Source: Amycolatopsis roodepoortensis (lineage in GTDB: Bacteria; Actinomycetota; Actinomycetes; Mycobacteriales; Pseudonocardiaceae). Taken from it: a stretch of DNA of 64,000 nt. The DNA lies in assembly GCF_014873915.1 (NCBI RefSeq), contig NZ_JADBEJ010000004.1:62001-126000 (forward strand). The letters run 5' to 3'. Each line of letters starts with the position of its first letter. Within the stretch, counting starts at the first letter, position 1. Shown here in pieces: positions 53,272-62,266 of the stretch. A program made the translations under genes and the position numbers. The notes beneath the pieces were generated by a model. That model was not told the origin of the DNA and did no database searches. It saw only the letters and a program-made list of their open reading frames with translations.

Positions 53272-53786
53272 CACGCGCTCCTCCCGGAGACAGCCTCGTC
53301 GTGCTGTCTCTGCAGGGCCGCGCGGAGGACGTCGAGTCCCCGCGCGGCCTGGCTCCTGACCGTCCCTTCCGAACAGCGCAGCGCGACGGCGACCTCCGCG
53401 ACCGGCAGATCGGCGCAGTAGCGCAGCACGACTGCGGCGCGCTGTTTCGGGGGAACCTCGGCGAGGGCGCGAAGCAACGAATCCGATATCCCGGCGGTCG
53501 CCGGGGCCTCGGGCTCTTCGGGGACGACGCCGTCGCGGTTCTCTCTGCTCCGCCATGGACGTCGCCGCTCGTCGAGCCAGCAGCGCATCAGGATCTGCCT
53601 CGTGTAGTTGTCGACGGGCCCTTTCCGGCGGACCTTCGGCCAGACCCGGTAGAGCTTGATGAGCGCGACTTGGACCAGATCCTCCGCGAGATGCCAGTCG
53701 CCGCAGAGCAGATACGCCGTCCGCCTGAGCGGTAGCGCCTTGTCCCTGGCGAACTCCCTGAAGCTCGCATCGTCCCCAGACCGCAT
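53271..53786 (-). CDS. ECF RNA polymerase sigma factor, SigE-family (actinobacterial 17-20 kDa type)
   Basis: 171 residues from ATG 53786. Region 2 is FREFARDKALPLRRTAYLLCGDWHLAEDLVQVALIKLYRVWPKV and region 4 is LAEVPPKQRAAVVLRYCADLPVAEVAVALRCSEGTVRSQAARGLDVLR. The AYLLCGDWHLAEDLVQ motif identifies the SigE-like family common in Streptomyces and relatives. It is co-translated with the membrane protein behind it. The pair lies between sepIVA and coaD, genes that are closer in related genomes. Confidence 0.9.
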   Translation of the reverse strand: MRSGDDASFREFARDKALPLRRTAYLLCGDWHLAEDLVQVALIKLYRVWPKVRRKGPVDNYTRQILMRCWLDERRRPWRSRENRDGVVPEEPEAPATAGISDSLLRALAEVPPKQRAAVVLRYCADLPVAEVAVALRCSEGTVRSQAARGLDVLRAALQRQHDEAVSGRSA

Positions 53787-53853
53787 CGTGCCTCCTCGTC
53801 CGTGTTCCGGTGTATCTCACGGACGGGGAGGCACGAAATGTTGCACGGACGGG

Positions 53854-54540
53854 TCAGCCGGCGAGATTCACCAGCTTGAAGGTCGCGTAGCGGTCCGGCG
53901 TGTAGACGATCTCGCCGCCCTTGCCGGAGATCACGCGGTCGCTCGTGCCCACCGGGAACAGCTGGTAATAGCCGGCGGCACACTTCGGCAGCCCACCTTC
54001 GCGGTTCTCGTAGACCGTGCCGGTCGCGCCGCCGCGCGCCTTGTCCACCACGGACTTCGCCGCGGAGGACAGCGTCGAGTAGCCGATCTTCGTCAACTTC
54101 GAGGTGTCACCGCAGGACGGCGCCGGGGTGCCGTCGGCGTCGATCACGGAGAAGGTCTTGTAGTGGTCCGCGGTGTAGAAGTGCTCGCCGGCGTTACCGG
54201 TGACGATGCGGCGCGCACCGCGATCGGGCGAGCCCGGCGTCGGGACCGTGTACTCGCGGTAGTAGCCCGACGCGCACTTCGGGAGGATGTTCTCGCGGTT
54301 GGAGAAGACCGTGCCGTCCTTGTCCGGGTACGGGAACGGGCCACCCTTCTGGATGAGGTCGTAGGTCGTCGTCGCCTCGGCGGGCAGCGACGACAGCGAC
54401 ACGTGCTTGAACCCGGTGAGATCTCCACAAGGGTTCTGTTGGATCGAGACGGGGGCGGCCTGCGCGGCACTCAGCCCGCCGAAGAACGTGACAAGCAGAA
54501 CGAGCAGCGCGGCGGCGATCCGCGATCGTTTGTTGGTCAT
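53854..54540 (-). CDS. Secreted tandem RNase Sa/barnase-like protein with inactive second copy
   Basis: 228 residues from ATG 54540. A Sec signal (about 1-28, ending SAAQA) precedes two ~90-residue guanyl-specific ribonuclease repeats. The first (C38 to about 133) keeps the RNase Sa catalytic set: Glu96 in YYREYTVPTPG, Arg111 in GARRIVTG and His126 in YTADHYKTF, with SLPAEATTTYDLIQKGGPFPY and VFSNRENILPKC. In the second (C143 on) Glu becomes Leu194 and His becomes Arg217, while Arg202 remains. It should thus be inactive. Four cysteines (38, 89, 143, 187) may form one disulfide per repeat. No barstar-like inhibitor gene is adjacent. Confidence 0.87.
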   Translation of the reverse strand: MTNKRSRIAAALLVLLVTFFGGLSAAQAAPVSIQQNPCGDLTGFKHVSLSSLPAEATTTYDLIQKGGPFPYPDKDGTVFSNRENILPKCASGYYREYTVPTPGSPDRGARRIVTGNAGEHFYTADHYKTFSVIDADGTPAPSCGDTSKLTKIGYSTLSSAAKSVVDKARGGATGTVYENREGGLPKCAAGYYQLFPVGTSDRVISGKGGEIVYTPDRYATFKLVNLAG

Positions 54541-54629
54541 TTTCGGACCGTAACCCGATCGTGTATTCACCAGAAGGCGCCGAGATGAACTCTTCGCCGC
54601 CTACCGACCGAAGGCTTCGGCCGTTCGGG

Positions 54630-55112
54630 TCAACCTCGGTCGGAGTACTTCTCCGAGAGGCGTTTGAACACTATCGGCGGCACCAGGTGCTCGATGTCGC
54701 CACCGAGCGCGGTGACCTCCTTGACCAGCGAGCTCGACACGAACCCGTACGCCGGGTTGTTGGCCATCAGCAGGGTTTCGAGCCCGGTCAGCTCACGGTT
54801 CATCTGCGCCATCTGGAGCTCGTAGTCGAAGTCGCTGACCGACCGCAGCCCCTTCGCGACCGCGATGATGTCGTTTTCGCGGCAGTAGTCGACCAGGAGT
54901 CCCTGCCAGGAGTCGACGCGCACGTTCGGCAGCTTCGCGGTGATCTCGCGGAGCATGTCCATCCGCTCCTCGGTGGTGAACAGGCCCTTCTTGCTCTTGT
55001 TCACCCCCACCGCGACGACGACCTCGTCGAACAGCTTGGCCGCCCGCTCGATGATGTCGAGATGTCCATTGGTGGCCGGGTCGTAGGACCCGGGACAGAC
55101 CGCACGCCGCAT
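54630..55112 (-). CDS. coaD: Pantetheine-phosphate adenylyltransferase
   Basis: 160 residues from ATG 55112, the usual family length. The nucleotidyltransferase motif is CPGSYDPATNGHLDIIERA, followed by LFTTEERMDMLRE, GLRSVSDFDYELQMAQMNR and the C-terminal VSSSLVKEVTALGGDIEHLVP. It makes dephospho-CoA from phosphopantetheine and ATP. It lies 53 bp behind rsmD on the same strand, the conserved pairing. Confidence 0.97.
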   Translation of the reverse strand: MRRAVCPGSYDPATNGHLDIIERAAKLFDEVVVAVGVNKSKKGLFTTEERMDMLREITAKLPNVRVDSWQGLLVDYCRENDIIAVAKGLRSVSDFDYELQMAQMNRELTGLETLLMANNPAYGFVSSSLVKEVTALGGDIEHLVPPIVFKRLSEKYSDRG

Positions 55113-55165
55113 GGCGCGGACGCTACCAAGGCCGAGGGCCCGCTGCGCGTTCATTCGGTGCCGCG

Positions 55166-55720
55166 TCACACCTGATATTCGGCCCAGTAGAGCGCGGTGT
55201 CGCCGTAGCGCTTCGTCCGCATCGGCTCGAAACCCGGCGGCCAGTCCGGCTCGCCGTCCCGCGCGGCCCGCTCGATCACCATCAGCGCGCCGTCCGTGAT
55301 CCACCGGCCCGCCGCGAGCGCGGCCATGACCTCCCCCAGGCGGGTGGAATCGACAGCGTAGGGCGGATCGGCGAGGACGATGTCGAACGTTTCCGGCGCC
55401 GGAGCGGCCACGACGGACTCGACGGCCCCGGCCCGGACCGCGCCGCCGAGCCCCAGCGCGGCGACGTTCCCCTTGAGCACTTCGACCGCGCGCCGGTCCG
55501 ACTCGACGAACAGCGCGCCGGACGCCCCGCGGGACAACGCCTCCAGCCCGAGCGCGCCCGAACCGGCGTAAAGGTCGAGGACCTGGGCCCCCTGCAGCTC
55601 GCCGGCGACCTCGAGCGCGTTGAACAGCGCTTCGCGCACGCGTTCCGACGTGGGCCTGGTGCCCTTCGGCGGGACCTTCAGCCGCCTGCCGCCCGCGGTC
55701 CCCGCCACGATCCTGGTCAT
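55166..55720 (-). CDS. rsmD: 16S rRNA (guanine(966)-N(2))-methyltransferase
   Basis: 184 residues from ATG 55720, beginning MTRIVAGTAGGRRLKVP as RsmD does. A TTG six codons upstream is in frame but less likely. The SAM fold shows QVLDLYAGSGALGLEALSRGA and the catalytic DIVLADPPYA. It methylates G966 of 16S rRNA. It is divergent from the helD-like gene; recG, its frequent neighbour, is absent here. Confidence 0.95.
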   Translation of the reverse strand: MTRIVAGTAGGRRLKVPPKGTRPTSERVREALFNALEVAGELQGAQVLDLYAGSGALGLEALSRGASGALFVESDRRAVEVLKGNVAALGLGGAVRAGAVESVVAAPAPETFDIVLADPPYAVDSTRLGEVMAALAAGRWITDGALMVIERAARDGEPDWPPGFEPMRTKRYGDTALYWAEYQV

Positions 55721-55842
55721 GGGTGCATCGTGCCTCAACGCCTTCCATCGTGACGTTGGCCGGGACTTGGTGAAGCCGCCGCCCAGCTCGCGTAGAGTCG
55801 TCCTTCGCCCTCGGAGGCGATAGAAGCGTTTAGGAGCGTTGC

Positions 55843-57957
55843 GTGTCCGAACCTCGGGTCAGACGGGCCGAGATCGCCATCGAGCAAGCCCATGTGGACA
55901 CCGTCTACACCCGGCTCGCCGAATTGCGAGCCCAGGCTGAGGCCATGCGTACCAAGGGCTACGAGATCGGCCATGGCGCCGGCCGGGAAGCCATCTTCGA
56001 GCAGGCGTCCATGCTGTTCGAACGGGACATGATGGTCTTCCACGCCAATCAGACCCTGCAGACCCTCGACGCGGAGTACGAGGGCCTGGTCTTCGGCAGG
56101 CTCGACCACCTCGACAACGACCACATCTACGTGGGCCGCCTCGGTATCCGCGACGCCGAGTTCGACAACCTCGTCACCGACTGGCGCGCCCCCGCGGCCG
56201 CGGCGTTCTACCAGGCGACGGCCGAGGAGCCGATGGACGTCGTCCGGCGCCGGGTGATCCGGTGCTCCGGCCAGAACGTGCTCGACGTCGACGACGACGT
56301 CCTGATCGCCGACGCGGTCCCCGACGGCATGCAGATCGTCGGCGAAGGCGCGCTGATGGCCGCGCTCGGGCGGTCGCGTGGCGAGAAGATGCGGGACATC
56401 GTCGCCACCATCCAGAAGGAGCAGGACGAGGTCATCCGGGCGCCGTGGCGCGGGGTCACGGAGATCACCGGCGGTCCCGGCACCGGCAAGACCGCGGTCG
56501 CGCTGCACCGCGCGGCGTACCTGCTCTACCGTCACCGGCGCCAGCTCGGCGGCGCGGGCGTGCTGGTGATCGGCCCGTCCGGCGTGTTCACCAGCTACAT
56601 CTCGCGGGTGCTGCCGTCGATGGGCGAGACGAACGTCGAACTGCGCGCGCTCGGCGAAGTCCTCGACGGCCTCGAAGCGACCCGTCAGGACCCGGCGCCG
56701 CTGGCGGCGATCAAGGGATCACTGCGGATGCGCAAGATCCTGCTGCGCGCGTTGCGGGACACCCCGGAAGACGCGCCGGAGGACATGAAGATCGTCTACC
56801 GCGGCGAGGTGCTGCGGCTCAACGCGCGCGAGCTCGACAAGGTGCGCCGCAAGGTGCACACCGCGGGCGGGCCGCCGAACCGGTCGCGGATCCGCGCCGC
56901 CGAACTCCTGCTCGACGCGCTCGCCGCGAAGGCCGAGCAGCACGCGAAGGACGACGGCCGCCAGATCGACAAGGCCGAGCTGATCACCGAACTCGGCGAG
57001 CGCATCGAGTTCCACCGGTTCCTGGTGACCTGGTGGCCGATCCTGTACCCGGCGCAGATCCTGCGCTGGCTCGGCGACGAGAAACGGCTCGCCTCGGCGG
57101 CGAAGGGCCTGCTCAACCGCGGCGAGATCAGCATGCTCGCGGCCGACTTCGCCGATCGCTCGCGCGGCTGGACCATCGCCGACGTCGCACTCCTCGACGA
57201 GCTGCGCGTCCTGATCGGGCCGCCGCCGAAGAGCCGCCGGGCCCGCCAGAACGTCGAGGTCAACCCGGAGCGCGGCGGCGCCCCGACCCGGCCGGAGCAC
57301 TACGACGAGTACTCGCACGTGGTCGTCGACGAATCGCAGGACCTCTCGCCGATGCAGTGGCGGATGGTCGGGCGGCGCGGCAAGTACGCGAGCTGGACCG
57401 TGGTCGGCGACCCGGTGCAGAGTTCGTGGCCGGATCCGGCCGAGGCCGCGATGGCGCGGGACCAGGCCTTCGGGCTCAAGACGACGCGTCGCCGGTTCAC
57501 CCTGCGCACCAACTACCGCAACTCGGCGGAGATCTTCGACCTGGCCGCGAAGGTCGTCGCCGGGCACGCGGAGGCCGACGAGCTTCCGCGCGCGGTGCGG
57601 CAGACCGGTGTCACGCCGGAGGTCCGGCCCGTCGAGGCCGCCGGCCTGGAGGCTGCGACGCAGGCCGCGGTGAAGGAGATGCTGGGGGTCGTCGAAGGCA
57701 CCGTCGGCGTGATCACCGCCATGGACCGGGTGCCCGAGATCGAGGGCTGGCTCGACGGGCTGTCGGACGAGCGGCTCAAGGTCGTCGGCAGCCTCGACTC
57801 CAAGGGCCTCGAGTACGACGCCGTCGTCCTGGTGGAGCCGAACGACCTCATCACGGAGTCGACCACCGGACGCCGGGTGCTGTACGTCGCGCTGACCCGC
57901 GCGACCCAGCAACTGACCGTCCTGGCCTCGAACCCGGACTGGATCCCGGCCGCCTGA
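55843..57957 (+). CDS. helD: HelD-family RNA polymerase remodelling ATPase (UvrD-like fold)
   Basis: 704 residues from GTG 55843, AGGAG 6 bases upstream. A long N-terminal coiled coil (about 1-65, IEQAHVDTVYTRLAELRAQAEAMRTKGYEI) precedes a split helicase core: Walker A EITGGPGTGKTAVALHRAAYLLY near 208, HVVVDESQDLSPMQWRMVGRR, FTLRTNYRNSAEIFDLA and LYVALTRATQQLTVL. This layout is that of HelD/HelR, which enters RNA polymerase channels, releases stalled complexes and in some actinobacteria protects against rifampicin. No rifamycin-associated element was seen ahead of it. Its stop lies in the first unit of a 21-bp array. Confidence 0.87.
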   Translation: MSEPRVRRAEIAIEQAHVDTVYTRLAELRAQAEAMRTKGYEIGHGAGREAIFEQASMLFERDMMVFHANQTLQTLDAEYEGLVFGRLDHLDNDHIYVGRLGIRDAEFDNLVTDWRAPAAAAFYQATAEEPMDVVRRRVIRCSGQNVLDVDDDVLIADAVPDGMQIVGEGALMAALGRSRGEKMRDIVATIQKEQDEVIRAPWRGVTEITGGPGTGKTAVALHRAAYLLYRHRRQLGGAGVLVIGPSGVFTSYISRVLPSMGETNVELRALGEVLDGLEATRQDPAPLAAIKGSLRMRKILLRALRDTPEDAPEDMKIVYRGEVLRLNARELDKVRRKVHTAGGPPNRSRIRAAELLLDALAAKAEQHAKDDGRQIDKAELITELGERIEFHRFLVTWWPILYPAQILRWLGDEKRLASAAKGLLNRGEISMLAADFADRSRGWTIADVALLDELRVLIGPPPKSRRARQNVEVNPERGGAPTRPEHYDEYSHVVVDESQDLSPMQWRMVGRRGKYASWTVVGDPVQSSWPDPAEAAMARDQAFGLKTTRRRFTLRTNYRNSAEIFDLAAKVVAGHAEADELPRAVRQTGVTPEVRPVEAAGLEAATQAAVKEMLGVVEGTVGVITAMDRVPEIEGWLDGLSDERLKVVGSLDSKGLEYDAVVLVEPNDLITESTTGRRVLYVALTRATQQLTVLASNPDWIPAA

Positions 57958-58216
57958 TCACGCGTGTCGTCCACCCGATCACGCGTGTCGTCCATCTGAT
58001 CACGTGAGTTCGCCTCCCGATCACGTGAGTTACGCCTCCAATCACGCGAGTTACGCCCCCGATCACGCGAGTTCGGAGTTCGGTCACGCGAGTTCGGCGG
58101 TCCGGGACGGACGACACGCGTGTTCGGACGGACGACACGCGTGATCAGATGGACGACACGCGTGATTGAGCGCGCCACTCGCGTGATTGGGGGCGCAACT
58201 CGCGTGATTGGGGGCG
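57955..58216. repeat. Large 21-bp unit array, forward then inverted
   Basis: Seven head-to-tail 21-bp units run from 57955 to 58101, most starting (C/T)GATCACGCG and differing in their 3' part (GTGTCGTCC or AGTTACGCC). From about 58103 to 58216 five to six units follow in reverse orientation (GGACGACACGCGTG, CAACTCGCGTGATTGG). The whole block is therefore a large imperfect inverted repeat. With the hairpin behind it, it fills the 493-bp gap before the STAND gene; no gene is seen. Confidence 0.85.
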
Positions 58217-58277
58217 CGACTCGCGGTGCTTGCGCGTGCGAGGACGCATCCAGAGGGCGAAACGCGCACGAAAAAGC

Positions 58278-58327
58278 TGAAGGGCTCCTTCAGGACACTG
58301 GTGAATGCCCTGAAGGAGCCCTTCAGA
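58278..58327. terminator. Hairpin CTGAAGGGCTCCTTCAG with 17-bp arms
   Basis: Arms at 58278-58294 and 58311-58327; each arm is itself nearly palindromic. It lies between the convergent helD and STAND genes and is related in layout to the GAAGGCCCCCTTC hairpins. A CCTCTGGATGCG-family fragment lies just before it (58243-58262). Confidence 0.65.
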
Positions 58328-58450
58328 CCCCCGGTGAGTGAACGATGTGGGGACGCATCGCACGTCCAGGGGTATTTCTAGCGCCTCTTCGTTGTTCGGT
58401 GTCACGGCGATCTCACCGAACAACAACGCCGAACAACGTATCGGCCGTGG

Positions 58451-61400
58451 TCACGGGCACGGGGGCGCGTAATCGAGCCCCGGCAGGTGTTGTTCCCACT
58501 CGTCCGCCGTGATCCGCGGGTACACCGTCGCGCAGATGCGTTCGGCCGCCCGTTCGGGGCTGGTCTCCCACAACCGCACGCTGCCGTCCGCGACCGAACC
58601 CGCGAGGGTGTGCCCATCGGGGGCGAACGCCACGGCGTTGACCCGGTCGACGTCGTCGGTCAGGTTCGCCGATTCGCGGACCGATCCCGGATCGGAGACG
58701 TCCCATAGTCGCACGGACCGGTCGTAGCTGCCGGTCGAGAAGGTCTTCCCGTCCCCGCTGAACGCGACCGAGATGACGTTGTCGGTGTGCCCCGCCAGCA
58801 GCGCCGCCTCGCGCGGGGCCGCCGGATCCGTCACGTCCCAGAGCCTGCCGGTGCGATCCGCGCTGCCGGTGGCGGCGAGTTTGCCGTCCGGGCTGTAGGC
58901 GACCGAGAACACCGTGTCGGAGTGTCCCTTCAGCACCGAAAGCGGCTTCGGCGCCTTCGCCATCGAGACGTCCCACAGCCGGGCGGTGTGGTCCCATCCG
59001 CCGCTGAGCAGGGTGCGGCCGTCCGGACTGAACGCGATCGAATGGACGTCGTCTTCGTGCCCGGCCAGCGTGGCGAGTTCGACGGGCCGCCGGATGTCGG
59101 AGACGTCCCACAGCTTCACCGTGTGCCCGGAACCCGCGGTCGCGAGCGTCCGGCCGTCCGGGCTGAACGCGACGGGGTCGATCTCCTCCGCCGGCCGGTA
59201 GAAGACGCCGGTGTCGACCGGCTTGCGCGGATCGGTGACGTCGATCAGCCGCATGGTGTGGTCCCAGGAGCCGGCGGCGAGCGTCCGCCCGTCCGGGCTG
59301 AAGGCCAGACCGCAGACGCCCTGGCCGAAGCCCGCGACCTTGCCCACCTCACGCGGGTTCCGGGTGTCGGAGACGTCGACCAGGCGCACCACGCCGTCCT
59401 GGCTGCCGGTGGCCAGCAGCTTCCCGTCGGAGCTGAACACCGCCCGGCAGGCCGACCGCGCCGGGCCGCTGATCGCGGGCCCCGGCAGATCCCACATCCG
59501 CACCGTCTGGTCGTCGCTCGCGGTCACGAGCGTGCGGCCGTCCGGGGAGAACACCGCCCAGACCACGGCCGCGGTATGCCCGACGAGCGACGGCTTCTCG
59601 CGCGGTTTCGCCGGATCGGTGATGTCCCAAAGCCTTGCGGCACGGTCGAAACCGGTCGTGGCCAGCGTCGTCCCGTCCGGACTGAACGCCACGGACCGCA
59701 CGATGGTCTTGTGCGCGGCCGTCGTCCCCAGCGGTGACGGCGCCATCGGGTCGGTGACGTTCCACAGGCGCGCCGTCTGGTCGATGCTCGCGGTGGCGAG
59801 CGTCCGGCCGTCCGGGCTGAACGCCGCGGAGTGGATCCCGGCGGTGTGCCCGTTCACCACGCCGAGTGGCCTGGCCTGGAGCGGATCGGCGACGTCCCAC
59901 AGCCGCGCGGTCTTGTCGGCGCCGGTCGAGACGAGCGTCCGCCCGTCGGGGGCGTAGGCGAGGCCGTTGACGTTGCCGGTGTGCCCGGTCAACGTGGCCG
60001 CGAGCACGGGTTTCGCGGGATCGCGGACGTCGAACAGCCGCACCGTGCCGTCGCCGTCGGCGGTCGCGAGCACGGCCGCCTTCGGGCTGAACGCCACCGC
60101 GTTGACCCGGCTCGGATGCTCCCCGACCAGTACTCCCGGCCCGGGTTTCGCCGGATCGGTGACGTTCCACAGCCGTGCGGTCTTGTCCCAGCCCGCCGTC
60201 GCGACCACGGCGCCGTCGGCACTGAAGGACACCGAGTTGACGTTGCCGGTGTGCCCGGTCAGCGTGGCCAGCTCGGCCGGGCGATGGGGATCCTTGATGT
60301 CCCACAGCTTGGCCGTCTGGTCCCAGCTGCCGGTGACCATCACCTGGCCGTCGCCGCGCAGCGCGGTCGCGTTGACGCGGTGGCCGTGCCCGCGGACGCG
60401 GGTCGAGTACGGCGACTCGAACATCCCGAGCACGCTGCCGCGGGTGTCCACGCTCGGATCGACGCGGTACGCCGCCAGCGCGAGCTGCGCGGCCAGCGCC
60501 GGATTCGTCGTCCGCATCTCGATGGCCTGCCCGGCGACCTTCTGCGCGAGCGCGCTGTTGCGCTGGCTGGTCGCGGTCTGCTCGGCACGGACGGCGTACG
60601 CCATCGCGGCCGTCGCGAGCACCAGCAGGACGGCCAGGAGCGCGACCAGCTGACGCAGCCGCCGGGTGCGGCGCCGGGCGACGGCCTGCTCGTGGTTCTC
60701 GATCGCGACACTCGCCTCGAGGAACCGGCGTTCACGCTGGGAAAGCGCGCTGTCGTGCTCCGCCGCCCACTCCCTGGCGATGGCGAGGCGCGCGCCGCGA
60801 TAGAGCCAGCCGTCGTCGCGGCCGACGGATTCCCACGCGTCGGTCGCCTCGGTGAGCTGGCGGTGCACGCGCAGGCCTTCGCGGTCCTCGGCGAGCCATT
60901 CGCGCAGGCGCGGCCAGCCCCGGATCAACGCCTCATGCGCGATCTCGATGCCGTTGTCGTCGAGCGTGACCAGCCGCGACGACGCCAGCCTGTCCAGCAC
61001 GACGGCAACGTCCGGGTCGTCGGCGTCCACCTCGTCGCGGGTGATGCGGCGTTTGGTGTCCTCGGTGCCCTCACCGAGCGCGGTCATCCGCAGGAAGATC
61101 TGGTTCGCCAGCCGCTGCTGGTGTTCGGTCAGCGCGGTGAAGGTGTGCTCCGAGGTCTGCGCGACCGACCGTTCGATCCCGCCGGTGGACTCGTAACCGG
61201 TGAGGGTGAGGGTGTTGCCGTGGCGGCGGCGCCAGGTCTCGAGCAGCGCGTGCGAGAGCAATGGGAGCACGCCGGGCTGCCCGGTCGCGTCGGCGACGAG
61301 CCGCGAGACCAGCGCGTTCTCGACGCGGTACCCGGCGTCGATCGCCGGCCGCGAGATGGCCTGCCGCAGCTCCTCGGTGCTCATGGGGCCGACGAGGATC

Positions 61401-62266
61401 TGCGCGTCCTGCATGGCCTCGACCAGCTCGGGATGCCGCGCGCAGTGGGTGTAGAAGTCGGTGCGGATGCCGAGGACGACCCTGGTCCGGCTCTCCGGCT
61501 CGGTCGTCGCGGTGACCAGCGCGGACAGGAAGGCCGTCCGTTCGTCGGCGTCCTGGCAGAGTGTGAAGACCTCCTCGAACTGGTCGACGACCAGCACGAC
61601 GTCGCCCTCGCGGTCGGCGACCAGCTGACGGGCGGCCAGGCCGAGGTTGCGGGGATGGTCGGTGAACTCGGTGAGCAGCCCGCCGGGCGCGAGCCCGAGC
61701 GCGGCGCCGAACTGGACGGCGCACTCCTGCAGCGGCCGCGATCCGGGGGTCATCAGCAGCGTGACCGACGTCTCGGCGACGGCCGGGAGGAGACCGGCCC
61801 GGAGCAAGGACGACTTACCGGAACCCGACGCCCCCAGAACGGCCAAGAATCGTTGGTTCGAAAGCCTCGTGACGAGTTTTCCGACAAGTCGTTCGCGACC
61901 GAAGAATCGGCTCGCGTCATCCGGCCCGAATGCGGCCAGACCGATATAAGGGACCGATTCCCCATTCAGCGGGGCAACCGGTGAATCATCGACTCCGGCG
62001 CGCGTCCGCTCGGTCACGTCGTGCCATCGGGCCTCCCACTCCTCCTCGGGGCCGTCGCACGCCCGGACGTAGGCCAACGTGACCGCCAAGCTGGGCATCT
62101 TCTTCCCGCCGGCGGCCTCGGAGAGGGTGCCGGCGGAGTAGTGGGCACGCCTGCCCAGCTCCCGGTACGTCGGATTTCCGGCCTTCTCCCGCAGACGCCG
62201 GAGATCGGCGGCGAACCCCAGCAACGGATCGTCCCCGGGGTCCAGCGGTCGTTCCGGACGCGGCAC
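58451..62266 (-). CDS. HTH-STAND ATPase with 14 WD40 repeats
   Basis: 1271 residues from GTG 62266, with AAAGGA upstream. The N-terminal XRE-type HTH (about 15-75: DLRRLREKAGNPTYRELGRRAHYSAGTLSEAAGGKKMPSLAV) is followed by YIGLAAFGPDDASRFFGRE and an nSTAND1 ATPase. Its Walker A is GASGSGKSS (145-153) and Walker B VVLVVDQFEEVFT (223-235). A membrane-like helix near 545-565 (LVALLAVLLVLATAAMAYAV) precedes 14 WD40 repeats, each with a variant of GHTxxV..AFSPDGRTLAT...TARLWDV. That suits two seven-bladed propellers. Such proteins are predicted to assemble on ligand binding; the ligand and output are unknown. Confidence 0.9.
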   Translation of the reverse strand: MPRPERPLDPGDDPLLGFAADLRRLREKAGNPTYRELGRRAHYSAGTLSEAAGGKKMPSLAVTLAYVRACDGPEEEWEARWHDVTERTRAGVDDSPVAPLNGESVPYIGLAAFGPDDASRFFGRERLVGKLVTRLSNQRFLAVLGASGSGKSSLLRAGLLPAVAETSVTLLMTPGSRPLQECAVQFGAALGLAPGGLLTEFTDHPRNLGLAARQLVADREGDVVLVVDQFEEVFTLCQDADERTAFLSALVTATTEPESRTRVVLGIRTDFYTHCARHPELVEAMQDAQILVGPMSTEELRQAISRPAIDAGYRVENALVSRLVADATGQPGVLPLLSHALLETWRRRHGNTLTLTGYESTGGIERSVAQTSEHTFTALTEHQQRLANQIFLRMTALGEGTEDTKRRITRDEVDADDPDVAVVLDRLASSRLVTLDDNGIEIAHEALIRGWPRLREWLAEDREGLRVHRQLTEATDAWESVGRDDGWLYRGARLAIAREWAAEHDSALSQRERRFLEASVAIENHEQAVARRRTRRLRQLVALLAVLLVLATAAMAYAVRAEQTATSQRNSALAQKVAGQAIEMRTTNPALAAQLALAAYRVDPSVDTRGSVLGMFESPYSTRVRGHGHRVNATALRGDGQVMVTGSWDQTAKLWDIKDPHRPAELATLTGHTGNVNSVSFSADGAVVATAGWDKTARLWNVTDPAKPGPGVLVGEHPSRVNAVAFSPKAAVLATADGDGTVRLFDVRDPAKPVLAATLTGHTGNVNGLAYAPDGRTLVSTGADKTARLWDVADPLQARPLGVVNGHTAGIHSAAFSPDGRTLATASIDQTARLWNVTDPMAPSPLGTTAAHKTIVRSVAFSPDGTTLATTGFDRAARLWDITDPAKPREKPSLVGHTAAVVWAVFSPDGRTLVTASDDQTVRMWDLPGPAISGPARSACRAVFSSDGKLLATGSQDGVVRLVDVSDTRNPREVGKVAGFGQGVCGLAFSPDGRTLAAGSWDHTMRLIDVTDPRKPVDTGVFYRPAEEIDPVAFSPDGRTLATAGSGHTVKLWDVSDIRRPVELATLAGHEDDVHSIAFSPDGRTLLSGGWDHTARLWDVSMAKAPKPLSVLKGHSDTVFSVAYSPDGKLAATGSADRTGRLWDVTDPAAPREAALLAGHTDNVISVAFSGDGKTFSTGSYDRSVRLWDVSDPGSVRESANLTDDVDRVNAVAFAPDGHTLAGSVADGSVRLWETSPERAAERICATVYPRITADEWEQHLPGLDYAPPCP

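Noticed and set aside
57955..58216. CRISPR array
   Set aside because: The units follow each other without unique spacers, part of the array is inverted, and no cas gene is present.
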